The notes under the pieces are model-generated. The model had not been told where the DNA came from and did no database searches. It worked only from the letters and a program-made list of their open reading frames with translations. A stretch of DNA of 61,349 nt from Bacillus sp. ISL-7 (lineage in GTDB: Bacteria; Bacillota; Bacilli; Bacillales_B; DSM-18226). The translations under genes and the position numbers were made by a program. Location: NCBI RefSeq assembly GCF_018613065.1, contig NZ_JAGGQW010000025.1:1-61349 (forward strand). Direction: 5' to 3'. Shown here piece by piece: positions 53,147 to 61,349 of this stretch; within the stretch, counting starts at the first letter, position 1, and every line of letters starts with the position of its first letter.

Positions 53147-54490
53147 TTATGCTCCTGGCGTTGGAGTGGCTCTGAATGCATTTACAGTCTTGTCCATAAC
53201 AACCTGTGCATCACTTCCCGAATCAAGAATCGTATTTTGAAGCGATTCTTTTTCTACCAATACTGTTGTTACGGTAAGCGGCTCTGATGCTTCGGTAGTC
53301 AACAAAGCGTCTACTTGCGCAGAGAAACATGAATCACTTATCTTGGCATGAACCTCCGTGGCAACAACATGATTATTAGAAATATAATTTCCATTACCCG
53401 AAACAATACGTATGATTACAGGTGTTGCACCTACCGGCTTGATGTTCTGAGTATTAATTACTTCAGAAAAGTGATTAGCAATTACAGAATTATTATTGCC
53501 ACTTATATAGAGGAGACCATACAAATCATCTAAACCATTGTCTATTCCCACAAAAGGAGTCCAAGGTTCATGGTCACGTAAAAAGTGATTTGTAGAAACC
53601 AAGTTTTCCGAGCAATTTTCCCTGAATACCACCATTCCTGGATAAAATGAATGAAGTCTATTATTTGTGATACTGGAACGTGTCACACCATCAAAATAGA
53701 TACTGCTCGCACCTCGTGGAAAAACATTATTCGCTGTAATCAAAAGTCCACCAAAATTTTGAGCGTAAATTGAATATCCTTTAAAACCGGCTCCTATCAA
53801 GTTATCGGTTATTTTTGAAGCCTGTCCCCAACCTCGTAGTTCTATACAGTTACCACATTCAGCTATGAAATTATCATGTATAGTCAGTGCATCTGCATGA
53901 TAAATAGTAATTCCATGCTCTAAATACACAAACCCCATGCCTGTAATCCGAAATGAGTCACAAGCACTTGCAACATAAATACCCGTTTTCCCGTTAGTGT
54001 ATGTGTTTTCCGGATTTGTTTCTCCTGAACCATCTTCAATAAAATGCAAGCCATCAATACAAAAGTCAGAAAACTCTACCGAACTTATTCGGGGATTTCC
54101 ACTTCTTTCAACATAAAATGCAGCTCCTTTATATTCCTCGTCATTTACTTCTAGGGGAATATCTACGAGTATGCGACTTCCTCCCGGCCACAATTCATGC
54201 AAATCCGCCCATTTATTCTCAGAAGTATTAAAACGAATACTCGAAGATGTAAACCCGTGTCCAGAACCCATAATTTTAAGATAACTGATGTCTATAACTA
54301 CTTGACTGCCAAGATGATAATCTCCCGGTGGAATATAGATAACCGCACCCGGCTTTCCGCCTTTATTCACATCAGTGTCCGTTTGCCTACTTTTAATATC
54401 TGCTATAATGCTATTGATTACCTCACCAATATCCTCATACGGATTACCGACAGGCCACTCTGTTACGTCGTAATAATTTTTACTAGCCAT
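53147..54490 (-). CDS. GH91 inulin fructotransferase-type protein, no signal peptide
   Basis: This 447-residue right-handed beta-helix protein follows inulin fructotransferase closely. Motifs are PGAVIYIPPGDYHL, KIMGSGHGF, SDFCIDGLHF, NGKTGIYVAS, RITGMGFVYLEH, FPRGASSIYFDG and GLDDLYGLLYISGNNN. The Asp/Glu pair spaced by 11 residues, shown catalytic in a Bacillus enzyme, is kept as Asp206 and Glu217 (HDNFIAECGNCIE). GH91 enzymes convert inulin to difructose anhydrides, or hydrolyse the anhydride. The absent signal peptide favours a cytoplasmic difructose anhydride hydrolase, as reported for Arthrobacter. The ribosome site GGAGAA is close to ATG 54490. Confidence 0.85.
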   Translation of the reverse strand: MASKNYYDVTEWPVGNPYEDIGEVINSIIADIKSRQTDTDVNKGGKPGAVIYIPPGDYHLGSQVVIDISYLKIMGSGHGFTSSSIRFNTSENKWADLHELWPGGSRILVDIPLEVNDEEYKGAAFYVERSGNPRISSVEFSDFCIDGLHFIEDGSGETNPENTYTNGKTGIYVASACDSFRITGMGFVYLEHGITIYHADALTIHDNFIAECGNCIELRGWGQASKITDNLIGAGFKGYSIYAQNFGGLLITANNVFPRGASSIYFDGVTRSSITNNRLHSFYPGMVVFRENCSENLVSTNHFLRDHEPWTPFVGIDNGLDDLYGLLYISGNNNSVIANHFSEVINTQNIKPVGATPVIIRIVSGNGNYISNNHVVATEVHAKISDSCFSAQVDALLTTEASEPLTVTTVLVEKESLQNTILDSGSDAQVVMDKTVNAFRATPTPGA

Positions 54491-54599
54491 AAATAAATTC
54501 TCCTATCAATTTAGTGTGTTTGTTCATAAACTACTTTTTCCTTGATATAGCTGGAAGTAAAGCCTTACGAATTCGTGCTTTTCCTGCAGCTTTTCTGAG

Positions 54600-54660
54600 A
54601 TTCTCCTATACCTTTTGAAGCACCCGTTAAAATAAAATAATTCACTGTTCCATCTCCCAT
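54600..54660 (-). pseudogene. short-chain dehydrogenase N-terminal relic
   Basis: ATG 54660 opens MGDGTVNYFILTGASKGIGE, the nucleotide-binding start of SDR enzymes (TGASxGIGxA), then runs out of frame after 31 residues. The rest of the 371-base gap (54491-54861) has no gene I can support. Confidence 0.45.
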
Positions 54661-54861
54661 TTTCCAAAAGATATAGTTATATTCTCTGAATTTATATAAA
54701 ATTCCTTTTATAATATATATCCAGTGTTTTTGAGAATTTTATTCAATTAAATGGCCCGATTGTGGAATAAAACTTAGATTTTTAAACGACTTTATTGCTA
54801 AAACATCCATTAGTTTTTTCAAACTGTCGTTATATTTGCACCAGAACCCTTTTTCTTGTTT

Positions 54862-55216
54862 TTAAATAGATTCGTATGCATCTTTATTACCTTCTTTAGC
54901 CCTATGCTGTCGTTTATATACGAATTTTGATAAACTGACACTGCCTTCATATAAGAGTAATAAAGGTATACTTACAAGGATATCTGATAGAAAATCTGGT
55001 GGCGTAATCAAAATTGAAACGACGATTAATATGAAGTAGGCATATTTTCGGATTTTTTGCAGACGGTACGGATTGATAATTCCTAAGCTTGTTAAAAACA
55101 GCATGACAACGGGTAGTTCAAACAAAAAACAGCAGAAAGACGAGGAAAGTAATGATAATACGTTTGCGCAGCTCTTCCAAGTGTTGAACTATGTGCATGT
55201 CTCGATCTTCCAACAT
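54862..55216 (-). pseudogene. tatC: tatC with internal deletion
   Basis: The start (ATG 55216, behind GGAGTGA) gives HIVQHLEELRKRIIITFLVF, the TatC N-terminus and first helix. It then joins, out of frame, to FELPVVMLFLTSLGIINPYR and onward to a stop at 54862. That is TatC from about residue 160 to the end (ITPPDFLSDILVSIPLLLLYE). About 130 residues, holding helix 2 and the first two outer loops, are lost. The product cannot form a Tat receptor. Confidence 0.8.
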
Positions 55217-55229
55217 AATCACTCCATAA

Positions 55230-55260
55230 AAAAAGAGATGTAAGACGGATCTACATCTCC
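55230..55260 (-). terminator. terminator or attenuator between tatA and tatC
   Basis: GAGATGTA (55235-55242) pairs with TACATCTC (55252-55259), and on the minus strand TTTTTTT follows. It would limit read-through from tatA into tatC. Confidence 0.65.
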
Positions 55261-55276
55261 TCTTAATTTATTTATC

Positions 55277-55465
55277 TCATTTTTCTTTTTTACTAGATGT
55301 CTCCTCATTAAGATCATCTGTCACAATCTCTCTAGTAGACTTTTTAAATTCCCTTAAAGTTGAGCCAAATGCTCTTCCGATTTCCGGTAATTTAGAAGGA
55401 CCGAAAATGATAAGCGCGAGTGTTAAGATAAGTATTAACCCTGGAATTCCGATATTTTGCATCAT
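55277..55465 (-). CDS. tatA: twin-arginine translocase subunit TatA
   Basis: This 62-residue protein has one N-terminal membrane helix ([16 protein letters not shown]), the hinge [14 protein letters not shown] and an amphipathic helix ([14 protein letters not shown]), then a charged tail. This is the full TatA architecture. It lies behind the gene for a GH91 protein with an RR signal and before a broken tatC. The arrangement copies phoD-tatAd-tatCd and ywbN-tatAy-tatCy of B. subtilis, where a substrate gene sits beside its own translocase. It could still work with a TatC encoded elsewhere. Confidence 0.9.
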   Translation of the reverse strand: MMQNIGIPGLILILTLALIIFGPSKLPEIGRAFGSTLREFKKSTREIVTDDLNEETSSKKEK

Positions 55466-55709
55466 ATTTTCCTCCTAGTAGTTAAATCTTGTAATTCTTT
55501 TTTAGACATTTATTGTTATTTTCAGAATGGTTTAATTCTGCTCCAATTCCTAAGAATAAAGCGCCCAAAATTGGAGAGAAGATTTATAGATCTTTTGTAC
55601 TGTTTGGATAGTTTATGATATTGGTAAGATGAATGCATTCGAATTAAAAAAACCTCATCCAAACACGAGCCAGGTTGTGATTCCACGAAAGACGTATTTT
55701 TTAGGTATG

Positions 55710-55741
55710 CTCTGCTATTGTGAAATAGAGTAATAGCAGAG
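55710..55741. repeat. perfect inverted repeat after GH91 gene 2
   Basis: CTCTGCTATT (55710-55719) and AATAGCAGAG (55732-55741) pair perfectly. No U-run follows on either strand, so terminator function is uncertain. The remaining bases between here and tatA hold no gene I can support. Confidence 0.45.
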
Positions 55742-55748
55742 TAATAAA

Positions 55749-57014
55749 TTACCAAACGATTATTGTATTTGAACTAGATTTATCTACATCAAGCGATGAC
55801 GCAGAATGAACAATACGTGTATCCACGCAGGAACCATTGACTACAACTTTTCGATTCGAAGAAATACCATAAATCTTGGTATTAGTCACCCAGTTTCCAT
55901 TACCACCCATAATTAAGATACGAGTGTCATTTTCTGGTTGAGCAGAATTGATAGTTGACGCAGTGATATGATTATCATTTCCATTAACATGAATCAGTCC
56001 ATAAAGACCATCACGCCCAATAGGGTCACCATCAATATTCCAGTTACCTGCACCATCTCTGAGCGCTTGCACTTTCCCAGAAAACAAATTTCCATTTCCT
56101 TTAATAATAACAGCACCAGTGTAGTAGCTTTGGATATTATTTCCTGCAAACGTACAGTCATTGGCTCCTATAGCTTCTAAACATACATATCCATCAGGAT
56201 AGATGTTGTTACCTACAATATTTGCCCATTTAGGATTTTCTAAAAATACACTTTTTCCTGACGGTTGTGCTCCAAAGTGGTTATTAGCTACTAATAATTG
56301 CTGAGAAGAACCGACCGCAAGAAGTCCATTACGAACTTCTGAAATCCAACAGCCTCTTACCATGCCTGCGTCAGCTCCACTTAATTTTAAACCTGTATCT
56401 ACGTTGATAGTTGAAACACCAATAATATGAACTGCATCATTATCTTGGTCGATACTAATAGCAGTTTGACCTTGGTTTGTTCCACGACCTTGAATCAAAA
56501 AGTTTTCCAGTTGAATCGAAGATACTCGTGGTGCTCCAGCGCGTTTTTCAGAAAGGATACCTATTTTAAAATCAACAGTAGCATCACCTAATACAAGTTT
56601 ACTTCCTCCACCTGGATGATTTAGAGCTGGTTGATCTGGACCTGGTGGTTCTTCGGCATCGACATTCGAACGTGTACCTGCATTAACGCCTCTGATTGTC
56701 ACATAAGAGCGATTAATTTTAATTGGTGCATAAATCCACATTTCTCCTGCTGGTAATTCAATGACTCCTCCAGATGGAGGCATAGTATTAATAAGATCAT
56801 TAATAATGTCTGCGTTGCGACGAAAAGTGGGGTCATTTAACTTTGCTCCATAATCTACTGGGTTAAGTGTCATAGTTCGAGGAGTGAGAGCGCTTACTTC
56901 TTTTGCCTTAAAAGGAAAACCGCTTAAAAATACTAATAACCAAACAGATGATCCTACTACAAAGTTCCTTCGTTCTTTTGAATATGACTTTTTAATAGAT
57001 TTATTTGTTTCCAT
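55749..57014 (-). CDS. divergent GH91-like beta-helix protein with Tat-type signal
   Basis: A 421-residue protein. The N-terminus SKERRNFVVGSSVWLLVFLS has twin Arg before a hydrophobic stretch and an ALTPR cleavage region, like a Tat signal. The mature part has the GH91 layout: GGVIELPAGEMW, SIQLENFLIQG, NGLLAVGSSQQLLVANNHFG, GNNIYPDGYVC and a GLYGLIHVNGNDNHI repeat. The aligned catalytic Asp/Glu pair is not conserved: the region reads RGCWISEVRNGLL, with Gly and Leu in those places. It may have a different mechanism, or may only bind fructan. It lies in a row with GH32 and tatA; GGGAGGG precedes the ATG. Confidence 0.75.
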   Translation of the reverse strand: METNKSIKKSYSKERRNFVVGSSVWLLVFLSGFPFKAKEVSALTPRTMTLNPVDYGAKLNDPTFRRNADIINDLINTMPPSGGVIELPAGEMWIYAPIKINRSYVTIRGVNAGTRSNVDAEEPPGPDQPALNHPGGGSKLVLGDATVDFKIGILSEKRAGAPRVSSIQLENFLIQGRGTNQGQTAISIDQDNDAVHIIGVSTINVDTGLKLSGADAGMVRGCWISEVRNGLLAVGSSQQLLVANNHFGAQPSGKSVFLENPKWANIVGNNIYPDGYVCLEAIGANDCTFAGNNIQSYYTGAVIIKGNGNLFSGKVQALRDGAGNWNIDGDPIGRDGLYGLIHVNGNDNHITASTINSAQPENDTRILIMGGNGNWVTNTKIYGISSNRKVVVNGSCVDTRIVHSASSLDVDKSSSNTIIVW

Positions 57015-57170
57015 ATTGCCCTCCCATTAATTGGCTAAAAATCAATAATTTTCCCGTTGGGGCTTATAAATTTTCAAAACATATTTTTATGCCATTAGTT
57101 GCTCCATATTTTGGTTCTGGTGCAAATAGGATTTGTTAGAAACATAGGACCTCAATATCCTTTTCATCTT

Positions 57171-57199
57171 ACAGGCTATCAAATGAATCGATAGCCTGT
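57171..57199. repeat. inverted repeat downstream of the interrupted GH32 gene
   Basis: ACAGGCTATC (57171-57180) pairs with GATAGCCTGT (57190-57199). The minus-strand tail lacks a T-run, so it is at best a weak terminator. Confidence 0.45.
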
Positions 57200-57217
57200 A
57201 CAGGTGCCTCATTGCTA

Positions 57218-60200
57218 TTATTGTTTTTTAGGAGTGTATTTAATCTGATTGAATACACTTGTAGAGTGCCATACATTTAATCCGGCATAGCCTTCTTTAA
57301 ATGCACTGTCTACTGTATCAATAACAAGCTTGTCATCCAGATAAACTTTAATACTTTCACCTTTTGTAACAACTTTCAGGTGATAATCTGTGTTTGCTTT
57401 TAATTGTAGTTTTCCATTGTCATTGTAAACAGCGAGATCCGTGCCTCTTCCATCGGCAAACTTAACTAGTTTCACCGTATTGTTGAGAACATCAACATTT
57501 GCAACATAGGCATTTTTCGCATCTGCATCAGAGCGGAATACTAACGCACCGGCCCCGATTGGATTCCCAACTGTATCTTTGGATGGATCATTTGGATGGG
57601 AATCAGTATCAAGTACTTTAATTTTTGTTTCATACGTAAAATCACTGCCTTTTTCGTTTGAAAGAATAAACGCATCTCCTTGACTTTGACCTTGCTTTCC
57701 GGCAATCGTATCGGTCCAAAGACCATTCACTGTTGTCCATCCTGACATTTTTGTATGAACAGGGCTCTTTCCCCAAATGGACTTTAATGGGTAAACATCA
57801 AGTGATTTTAATTTGACTTCTCCGCCCTTACTATAAAGCTCTAAACCGTTGCTTGACGGAAGCGGAAACAGTTGATCGGTAATAACGCTTGCCCCTTCGT
57901 TTCCAAAGACTTCAGCAGAGGAGCGATCTAAGAAAATATGCATTTTTACCGTTCCGTCTGTTGAACTCATTGGAGCAGTGTGCTTTCCTTTTACATTCTG
58001 TCCAAAGTTAAAGCCTCCGGAATTCGTTCGGTCAACAAATAGTTTCTGGCTGCTTACATCATAACCGATTGTAGCTTGTTCCGTACTTCCTTTACGAACC
58101 TGGAGTCCAAACTCCGTTGCTTTTGTACTGGAAACATCAAATTCCGCAATGATTTCAAAAGTATCTCCGGTAATTCCTGAAAGAAGATTACTATTTCCGG
58201 AAATTGTCTTATTCTCAAACGATGTTTTCTCTTGATGCTTGCGAATTCCTTGCAAAGAAATTGGTGTTTGTTTTAAACGAAGCCCTTCTGTCGTTTTCGT
58301 TAACTCTAATTCCCTAGGTAGCGATGTAGAACTTCTCCATGTCGTAGTTGGTGTATTGTTTGCATACTGCCAGTTGCTCATCCAGCCAAGCCAATACTTC
58401 TCCCCGTTTTTACCTTCAATCCCGCTCCATTCTACCCCTGCATAAAAATCTGCACCGTAGTCAGACCACAATGTCTGCTGAGGCGGGTTTTCACTTTTAA
58501 ATGTTTTTCCGTCGAAATCACCGACAAAGTATTGCATACCTGAGCCGCCAGCTGGCGCACCATCATTAATACTTACTTGCAACACCCATTTTTTGTTGTT
58601 CGGATTTCCGTCCACCGGTAGTTGAAATAATGCAGGGCACTCCCATATACCATTGTTACTTCCGTAAGTAGACGCTATCCAGTCACCTGTCACTGTATTC
58701 CAGTCAGTTAACTTTCCGTTATCTCTTTGTTCTGCAACCTGAGATTCTTGTTCTTGTGCTACATTGTCAACTTGTGCAGGCATGTTACCCGTATTATATA
58801 CGTTAACATCATCAATATTAATATGGCCCCAGCCCCCTGTAGCATTATCGACCACTTTGATATATAATACTTCCCCTAAATACTTTGACGCGTCCCACAC
58901 ATAACGTTGATACTTTTCATCAGCAAATTTCGTATTTGCCTGGCGAATCAATTCTTTGTCATCAGAGGCTCTTACTAAGGCAACATAGCGGTTTGCAATG
59001 TCATTTCCGCCACCGATTAATAAATTGATTTCACCGGAACCGCTCAGCTTAAAGTAAGAAGAATTCAATTCTCCTGTCGCATCGTCTCCATTATGTTTGT
59101 CGGAAAACCCCCATAAATGGTATTTTCCATTTTTTCCAAAGGGACCGCCCCAATATGTTGTCGTGTCGCTCACATGATCGTTTGTAAACGCATCTCCTCT
59201 TACCACTTTCCAGCCAGTCAAATCTCCTGTTTCAAAATCGTGATTTTCAATTTCCTTTGCGTCTGTCACAATATATTTGCCTGTATTAACATTTTGGAAC
59301 AATGCAGAAGAGTTCCCAACATGTAAACCGAACAAACCGCTTGAAAAGGTTGCATCATTTACATCATGAATAAGATTATCGTCTACATATACTTTGATTT
59401 GATCACCAGCTGCTTTTACCTTCAGTCGATATTTTTGATCCGTATCGATCTTAGTATTTTTTTCCGCAATCACAGTGGCAGTTCCATTTTCAAGCTTCAT
59501 TAGCTTGATTGTATCAGTTGAGGCATCCATGCTAGCAACATATCCATTCTTAGCATCTGCATCAGCGCGGAATACAAGAGCACCTGAACCACCCTTATCA
59601 CCTACAATGGTGATTTCTGTCTCGTAACTAAATTGATCTCCCTGATCTTCACTCATAATAAATCCATCACTGTCAGCGCTTCCACTTTTACCATCAATTG
59701 TATCATTCCATGTACCATTTACTGTTTTCCATCCAGACAAGTTCGTCACAAAGTTGGTTTTGTTCATAAATTCCACATTACGAAACGCAGCGGTAGAATT
59801 CCATGCCGTTAATCCAAACTGCCCATTTTCAAAGGATGAGTCTGTACCTTCAACAGCTTGTTTACCATTGAGGGAGACTTTTAAATGGCTTGCCTCTGCC
59901 TCCACCTTTACATGATAAGTTTGGGAAGTTTCGAGAGTCATTGACTTTGAAGCAATATCAGTTACCTTTCCCTGATCGATTTTACTTAGCGTTACGAGAT
60001 CTTTTTCAGCATCCACTTTTGCCATATATGCGCTGGTTGCGTCTTTATTTGAGCGAAAAACAACCCCTCCTGCTCCTTCTCGACCATTTTTTTCAACAAG
60101 AGTGATATCCCCTTCTAGCGTAAAAGATCCGCCCTTTTGAGGTGACAAGGTATACGAGTAAGCACCAGGCTGTCCATTTGCTTGAATACCGCCATCAGGA

Positions 60201-60838
60201 CCAAACTCGCTTGCATATTTCCAATGTTTCAAATCTGGAGAAGTATAGAACATCACTCTATCCTTCGCAGCTAAAGACATTACCCATTGATTTGTCTCAT
60301 CATGCCAAAAAACCTTTGGATCGCGCCAGTCAGGAATCGGGGCATCCGGCATAACAGGATTACCCTCATACTTTTTCCATGTCCTTCCTTTATCATTGCT
60401 GTACGCAATACTTTGAACTTGTCCCTTTTCCCCAGAATGAGTAAAGATTGCAACCATTGCTTCTTTACCAAATCCCGCCGTATTGTTCCAATCAATAACC
60501 GCACTTCCCGAGAAGATATCCCCATTTTCATCAGGAGATAAGGCAATAGGAAGATGTTCCCAGTGTACTAAATCCGTACTGACAGCATGCCCCCAATGCA
60601 TCGGTCCCCATGTTGTTCCATATGGATGATACTGATAAAACAAATGATATTCACCCTTATAATAAACCATCCCATTTGGATCATTCATCCAGTTCGCTTC
60701 GGGAGAAAAATGAAATTGGTTACGATACGGCTCATTATAATAACCTGGATCTTCTGCAAATGCGTTAGTTGTTAATGGCAAACATAAGACCGTGAAACAA
60801 ATTAATAGAATACTAAACCTTCTCTTCAGTTTAAACAC
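57218..60838 (-). CDS. SacC-type secreted levanase with binding modules inserted in the catalytic domain
   Basis: A protein of about 1206 residues, counted from GTG 60838, which gives a clean Sec signal ending TTNAFAED. The frame also opens at GTG 60907 inside the permease gene. The GH32 domain starts normally with WMNDPNG (Asp53) and WRDPKVFW (Asp173), but WECPALF with Glu733 comes about 560 residues later instead of about 50. Between them lie two CBM66-like modules, one CBM38-like module (NHDFETGDLTGW) and a short CBM66-like stub. The second half of the propeller, the C-terminal sandwich and a last CBM66 follow, as in B. subtilis SacC. It should cut levan or inulin outside the cell. WECPALF replaces the usual WECPDLF. 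Confidence 0.88.
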   Translation of the reverse strand: MFKLKRRFSILLICFTVLCLPLTTNAFAEDPGYYNEPYRNQFHFSPEANWMNDPNGMVYYKGEYHLFYQYHPYGTTWGPMHWGHAVSTDLVHWEHLPIALSPDENGDIFSGSAVIDWNNTAGFGKEAMVAIFTHSGEKGQVQSIAYSNDKGRTWKKYEGNPVMPDAPIPDWRDPKVFWHDETNQWVMSLAAKDRVMFYTSPDLKHWKYASEFGPDGGIQANGQPGAYSYTLSPQKGGSFTLEGDITLVEKNGREGAGGVVFRSNKDATSAYMAKVDAEKDLVTLSKIDQGKVTDIASKSMTLETSQTYHVKVEAEASHLKVSLNGKQAVEGTDSSFENGQFGLTAWNSTAAFRNVEFMNKTNFVTNLSGWKTVNGTWNDTIDGKSGSADSDGFIMSEDQGDQFSYETEITIVGDKGGSGALVFRADADAKNGYVASMDASTDTIKLMKLENGTATVIAEKNTKIDTDQKYRLKVKAAGDQIKVYVDDNLIHDVNDATFSSGLFGLHVGNSSALFQNVNTGKYIVTDAKEIENHDFETGDLTGWKVVRGDAFTNDHVSDTTTYWGGPFGKNGKYHLWGFSDKHNGDDATGELNSSYFKLSGSGEINLLIGGGNDIANRYVALVRASDDKELIRQANTKFADEKYQRYVWDASKYLGEVLYIKVVDNATGGWGHINIDDVNVYNTGNMPAQVDNVAQEQESQVAEQRDNGKLTDWNTVTGDWIASTYGSNNGIWECPALFQLPVDGNPNNKKWVLQVSINDGAPAGGSGMQYFVGDFDGKTFKSENPPQQTLWSDYGADFYAGVEWSGIEGKNGEKYWLGWMSNWQYANNTPTTTWRSSTSLPRELELTKTTEGLRLKQTPISLQGIRKHQEKTSFENKTISGNSNLLSGITGDTFEIIAEFDVSSTKATEFGLQVRKGSTEQATIGYDVSSQKLFVDRTNSGGFNFGQNVKGKHTAPMSSTDGTVKMHIFLDRSSAEVFGNEGASVITDQLFPLPSSNGLELYSKGGEVKLKSLDVYPLKSIWGKSPVHTKMSGWTTVNGLWTDTIAGKQGQSQGDAFILSNEKGSDFTYETKIKVLDTDSHPNDPSKDTVGNPIGAGALVFRSDADAKNAYVANVDVLNNTVKLVKFADGRGTDLAVYNDNGKLQLKANTDYHLKVVTKGESIKVYLDDKLVIDTVDSAFKEGYAGLNVWHSTSVFNQIKYTPKKQ

Positions 60839-60887
60839 ATCCCAATTAATAGATTTGAAATTCTTATGTGATGTTCTTTGATGAGAA

Positions 60888-61349
60888 TTAAGCTGCACTA
60901 TTTCCACGTAAGCGATCTAATAAAACTGCGGCAACAATTACTCCACCTTTGACAACAAGCTGCCAATAATAGTTAACGTCCATTAGAGTTAAGCCATTAC
61001 TAATAACGCCCATAATTAATACCCCAATGATCGTTGCTTGTATCTTTCCTTTACCACCTGTTAGACTAGTTCCACCCAAAATAACCGCGGCAATTGCATC
61101 TAACTCATACATTTGTCCTGCAGTTGGTTGACCAGAATACAACCTGCCAGCTAAAACGACCCCACCTAAACCTGCTAATAATCCACTGATGGAATACACA
61201 TTAATTAATGACTTCTCAACCTTAATCCCTGTTAATCGTGCTGCTTCTTCATTTCCACCAATGGCATAAATATGGCGGCCAAACATGGTATACTTTAAAA
61301 CATAAAACATAACGATATAAACAAAAACCATGATATAGATAGGAGTTGG
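60888..61349 (-). CDS. RbsC-type ABC sugar permease (partial, cut by window edge)
   Basis: The last 153 residues of a ribose-type permease. They include the conserved FGRHIYAIGGNEEAARLTGI, GRLYSGQPTAGQMYELDAIAAVILGG and TSLTGGKGKIQATIIG stretches and the VVKGGVIVAAVLLDR ending. The start lies beyond the right edge. Such permeases carry ribose, fructose, xylose or related monosaccharides. In rbs operons the next gene is the binding protein RbsB; here it is a levanase, so transport of a fructan product is possible. Confidence 0.85.
   Translation of the reverse strand, partial: PTPIYIMVFVYIVMFYVLKYTMFGRHIYAIGGNEEAARLTGIKVEKSLINVYSISGLLAGLGGVVLAGRLYSGQPTAGQMYELDAIAAVILGGTSLTGGKGKIQATIIGVLIMGVISNGLTLMDVNYYWQLVVKGGVIVAAVLLDRLRGNSAA

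Noticed and set aside
55522..55755. Minus-strand frame of 77 codons between GH91 gene 2 and tatA
   Set aside because: It runs through the inverted repeat at 55710-55741, lacks a ribosome site and has no protein-like pattern.

Overview
The window looks like a chromosomal segment of a low-GC, endospore-forming member of the Bacillaceae. Supporting signs are strong AGGAGG-type ribosome sites, sigma-A promoters, CcpA cre-like boxes, a Spo0E-family protein, LacI/GntR/AraC regulators, and an mdx (maltodextrin) locus and SacC-type levanases close to those of Bacillus. I cannot name the species. Almost everything is accessory catabolism, with many gene relics and two degraded insertion sequences.

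Region 1 (1-1.7 kb) is a decay zone: a truncated IS1182-type element, one small unknown protein, and an EAL-domain tail. Region 2 (1.26-13.5 kb) is a catabolic operon on the minus strand. Its order is GntR regulator, luciferase-like flavin monooxygenase, AA_synth (DUF1185) protein, alpha/beta hydrolase, aldehyde dehydrogenase, NADPH-FMN reductase, a small unknown, a second aldehyde dehydrogenase, a YciI protein, a 2-hydroxyacid dehydrogenase and a frameshifted stand-alone riboflavin kinase. Facing it are an NCS1 permease and a degenerate RibBA paralogue. The parts list resembles the Rut and pyridine ring-opening pathways without matching either. Three copies of one operator and a duplicated promoter tie the two transcription units together.

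Region 3 (14.3-25.1 kb) is sugar catabolism. It has a SemiSWEET transporter, a GH13 alpha-glucosidase, two AP-endonuclease-2-fold sugar isomerases, two Gfo/Idh/MocA oxidoreductases, a ThuA protein, a ROK glucokinase, and an AraC regulator. An 89-bp promoter-region repeat links the AraC/isomerase divergent region with the second oxidoreductase. The set suggests a 3-keto-disaccharide route. Region 4 (24.1-37.5 kb) is starch and maltodextrin use: two LacI regulators, MdxEFG-type ABC importer, a cytoplasmic neopullulanase and a secreted 1474-residue amylopullulanase.

Region 5 (37.5-61.3 kb) is a fructan locus, all on the minus strand. A third LacI regulator with five operator copies heads an operon of ABC importer, Spo0E-like protein, cytoplasmic GH32, YesL protein, a 41-residue membrane peptide and a 1788-residue secreted enzyme with two GH32 domains. 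Further right lie a canonical GH91 fructotransferase-type protein without a signal peptide, a divergent GH91 protein with a twin-arginine-type signal, a tatA gene, a tatC with an internal deletion, a GH32 levanase whose catalytic propeller is interrupted by about 500 residues of binding modules, and the end of an RbsC-type permease. Relics of a fructokinase and a PRD antiterminator suggest that a sucrose PTS-type route was lost here.

All calls are from reading the sequence; no database search was run. Family assignments rest on recognised motifs, and pathway assignments are inference.
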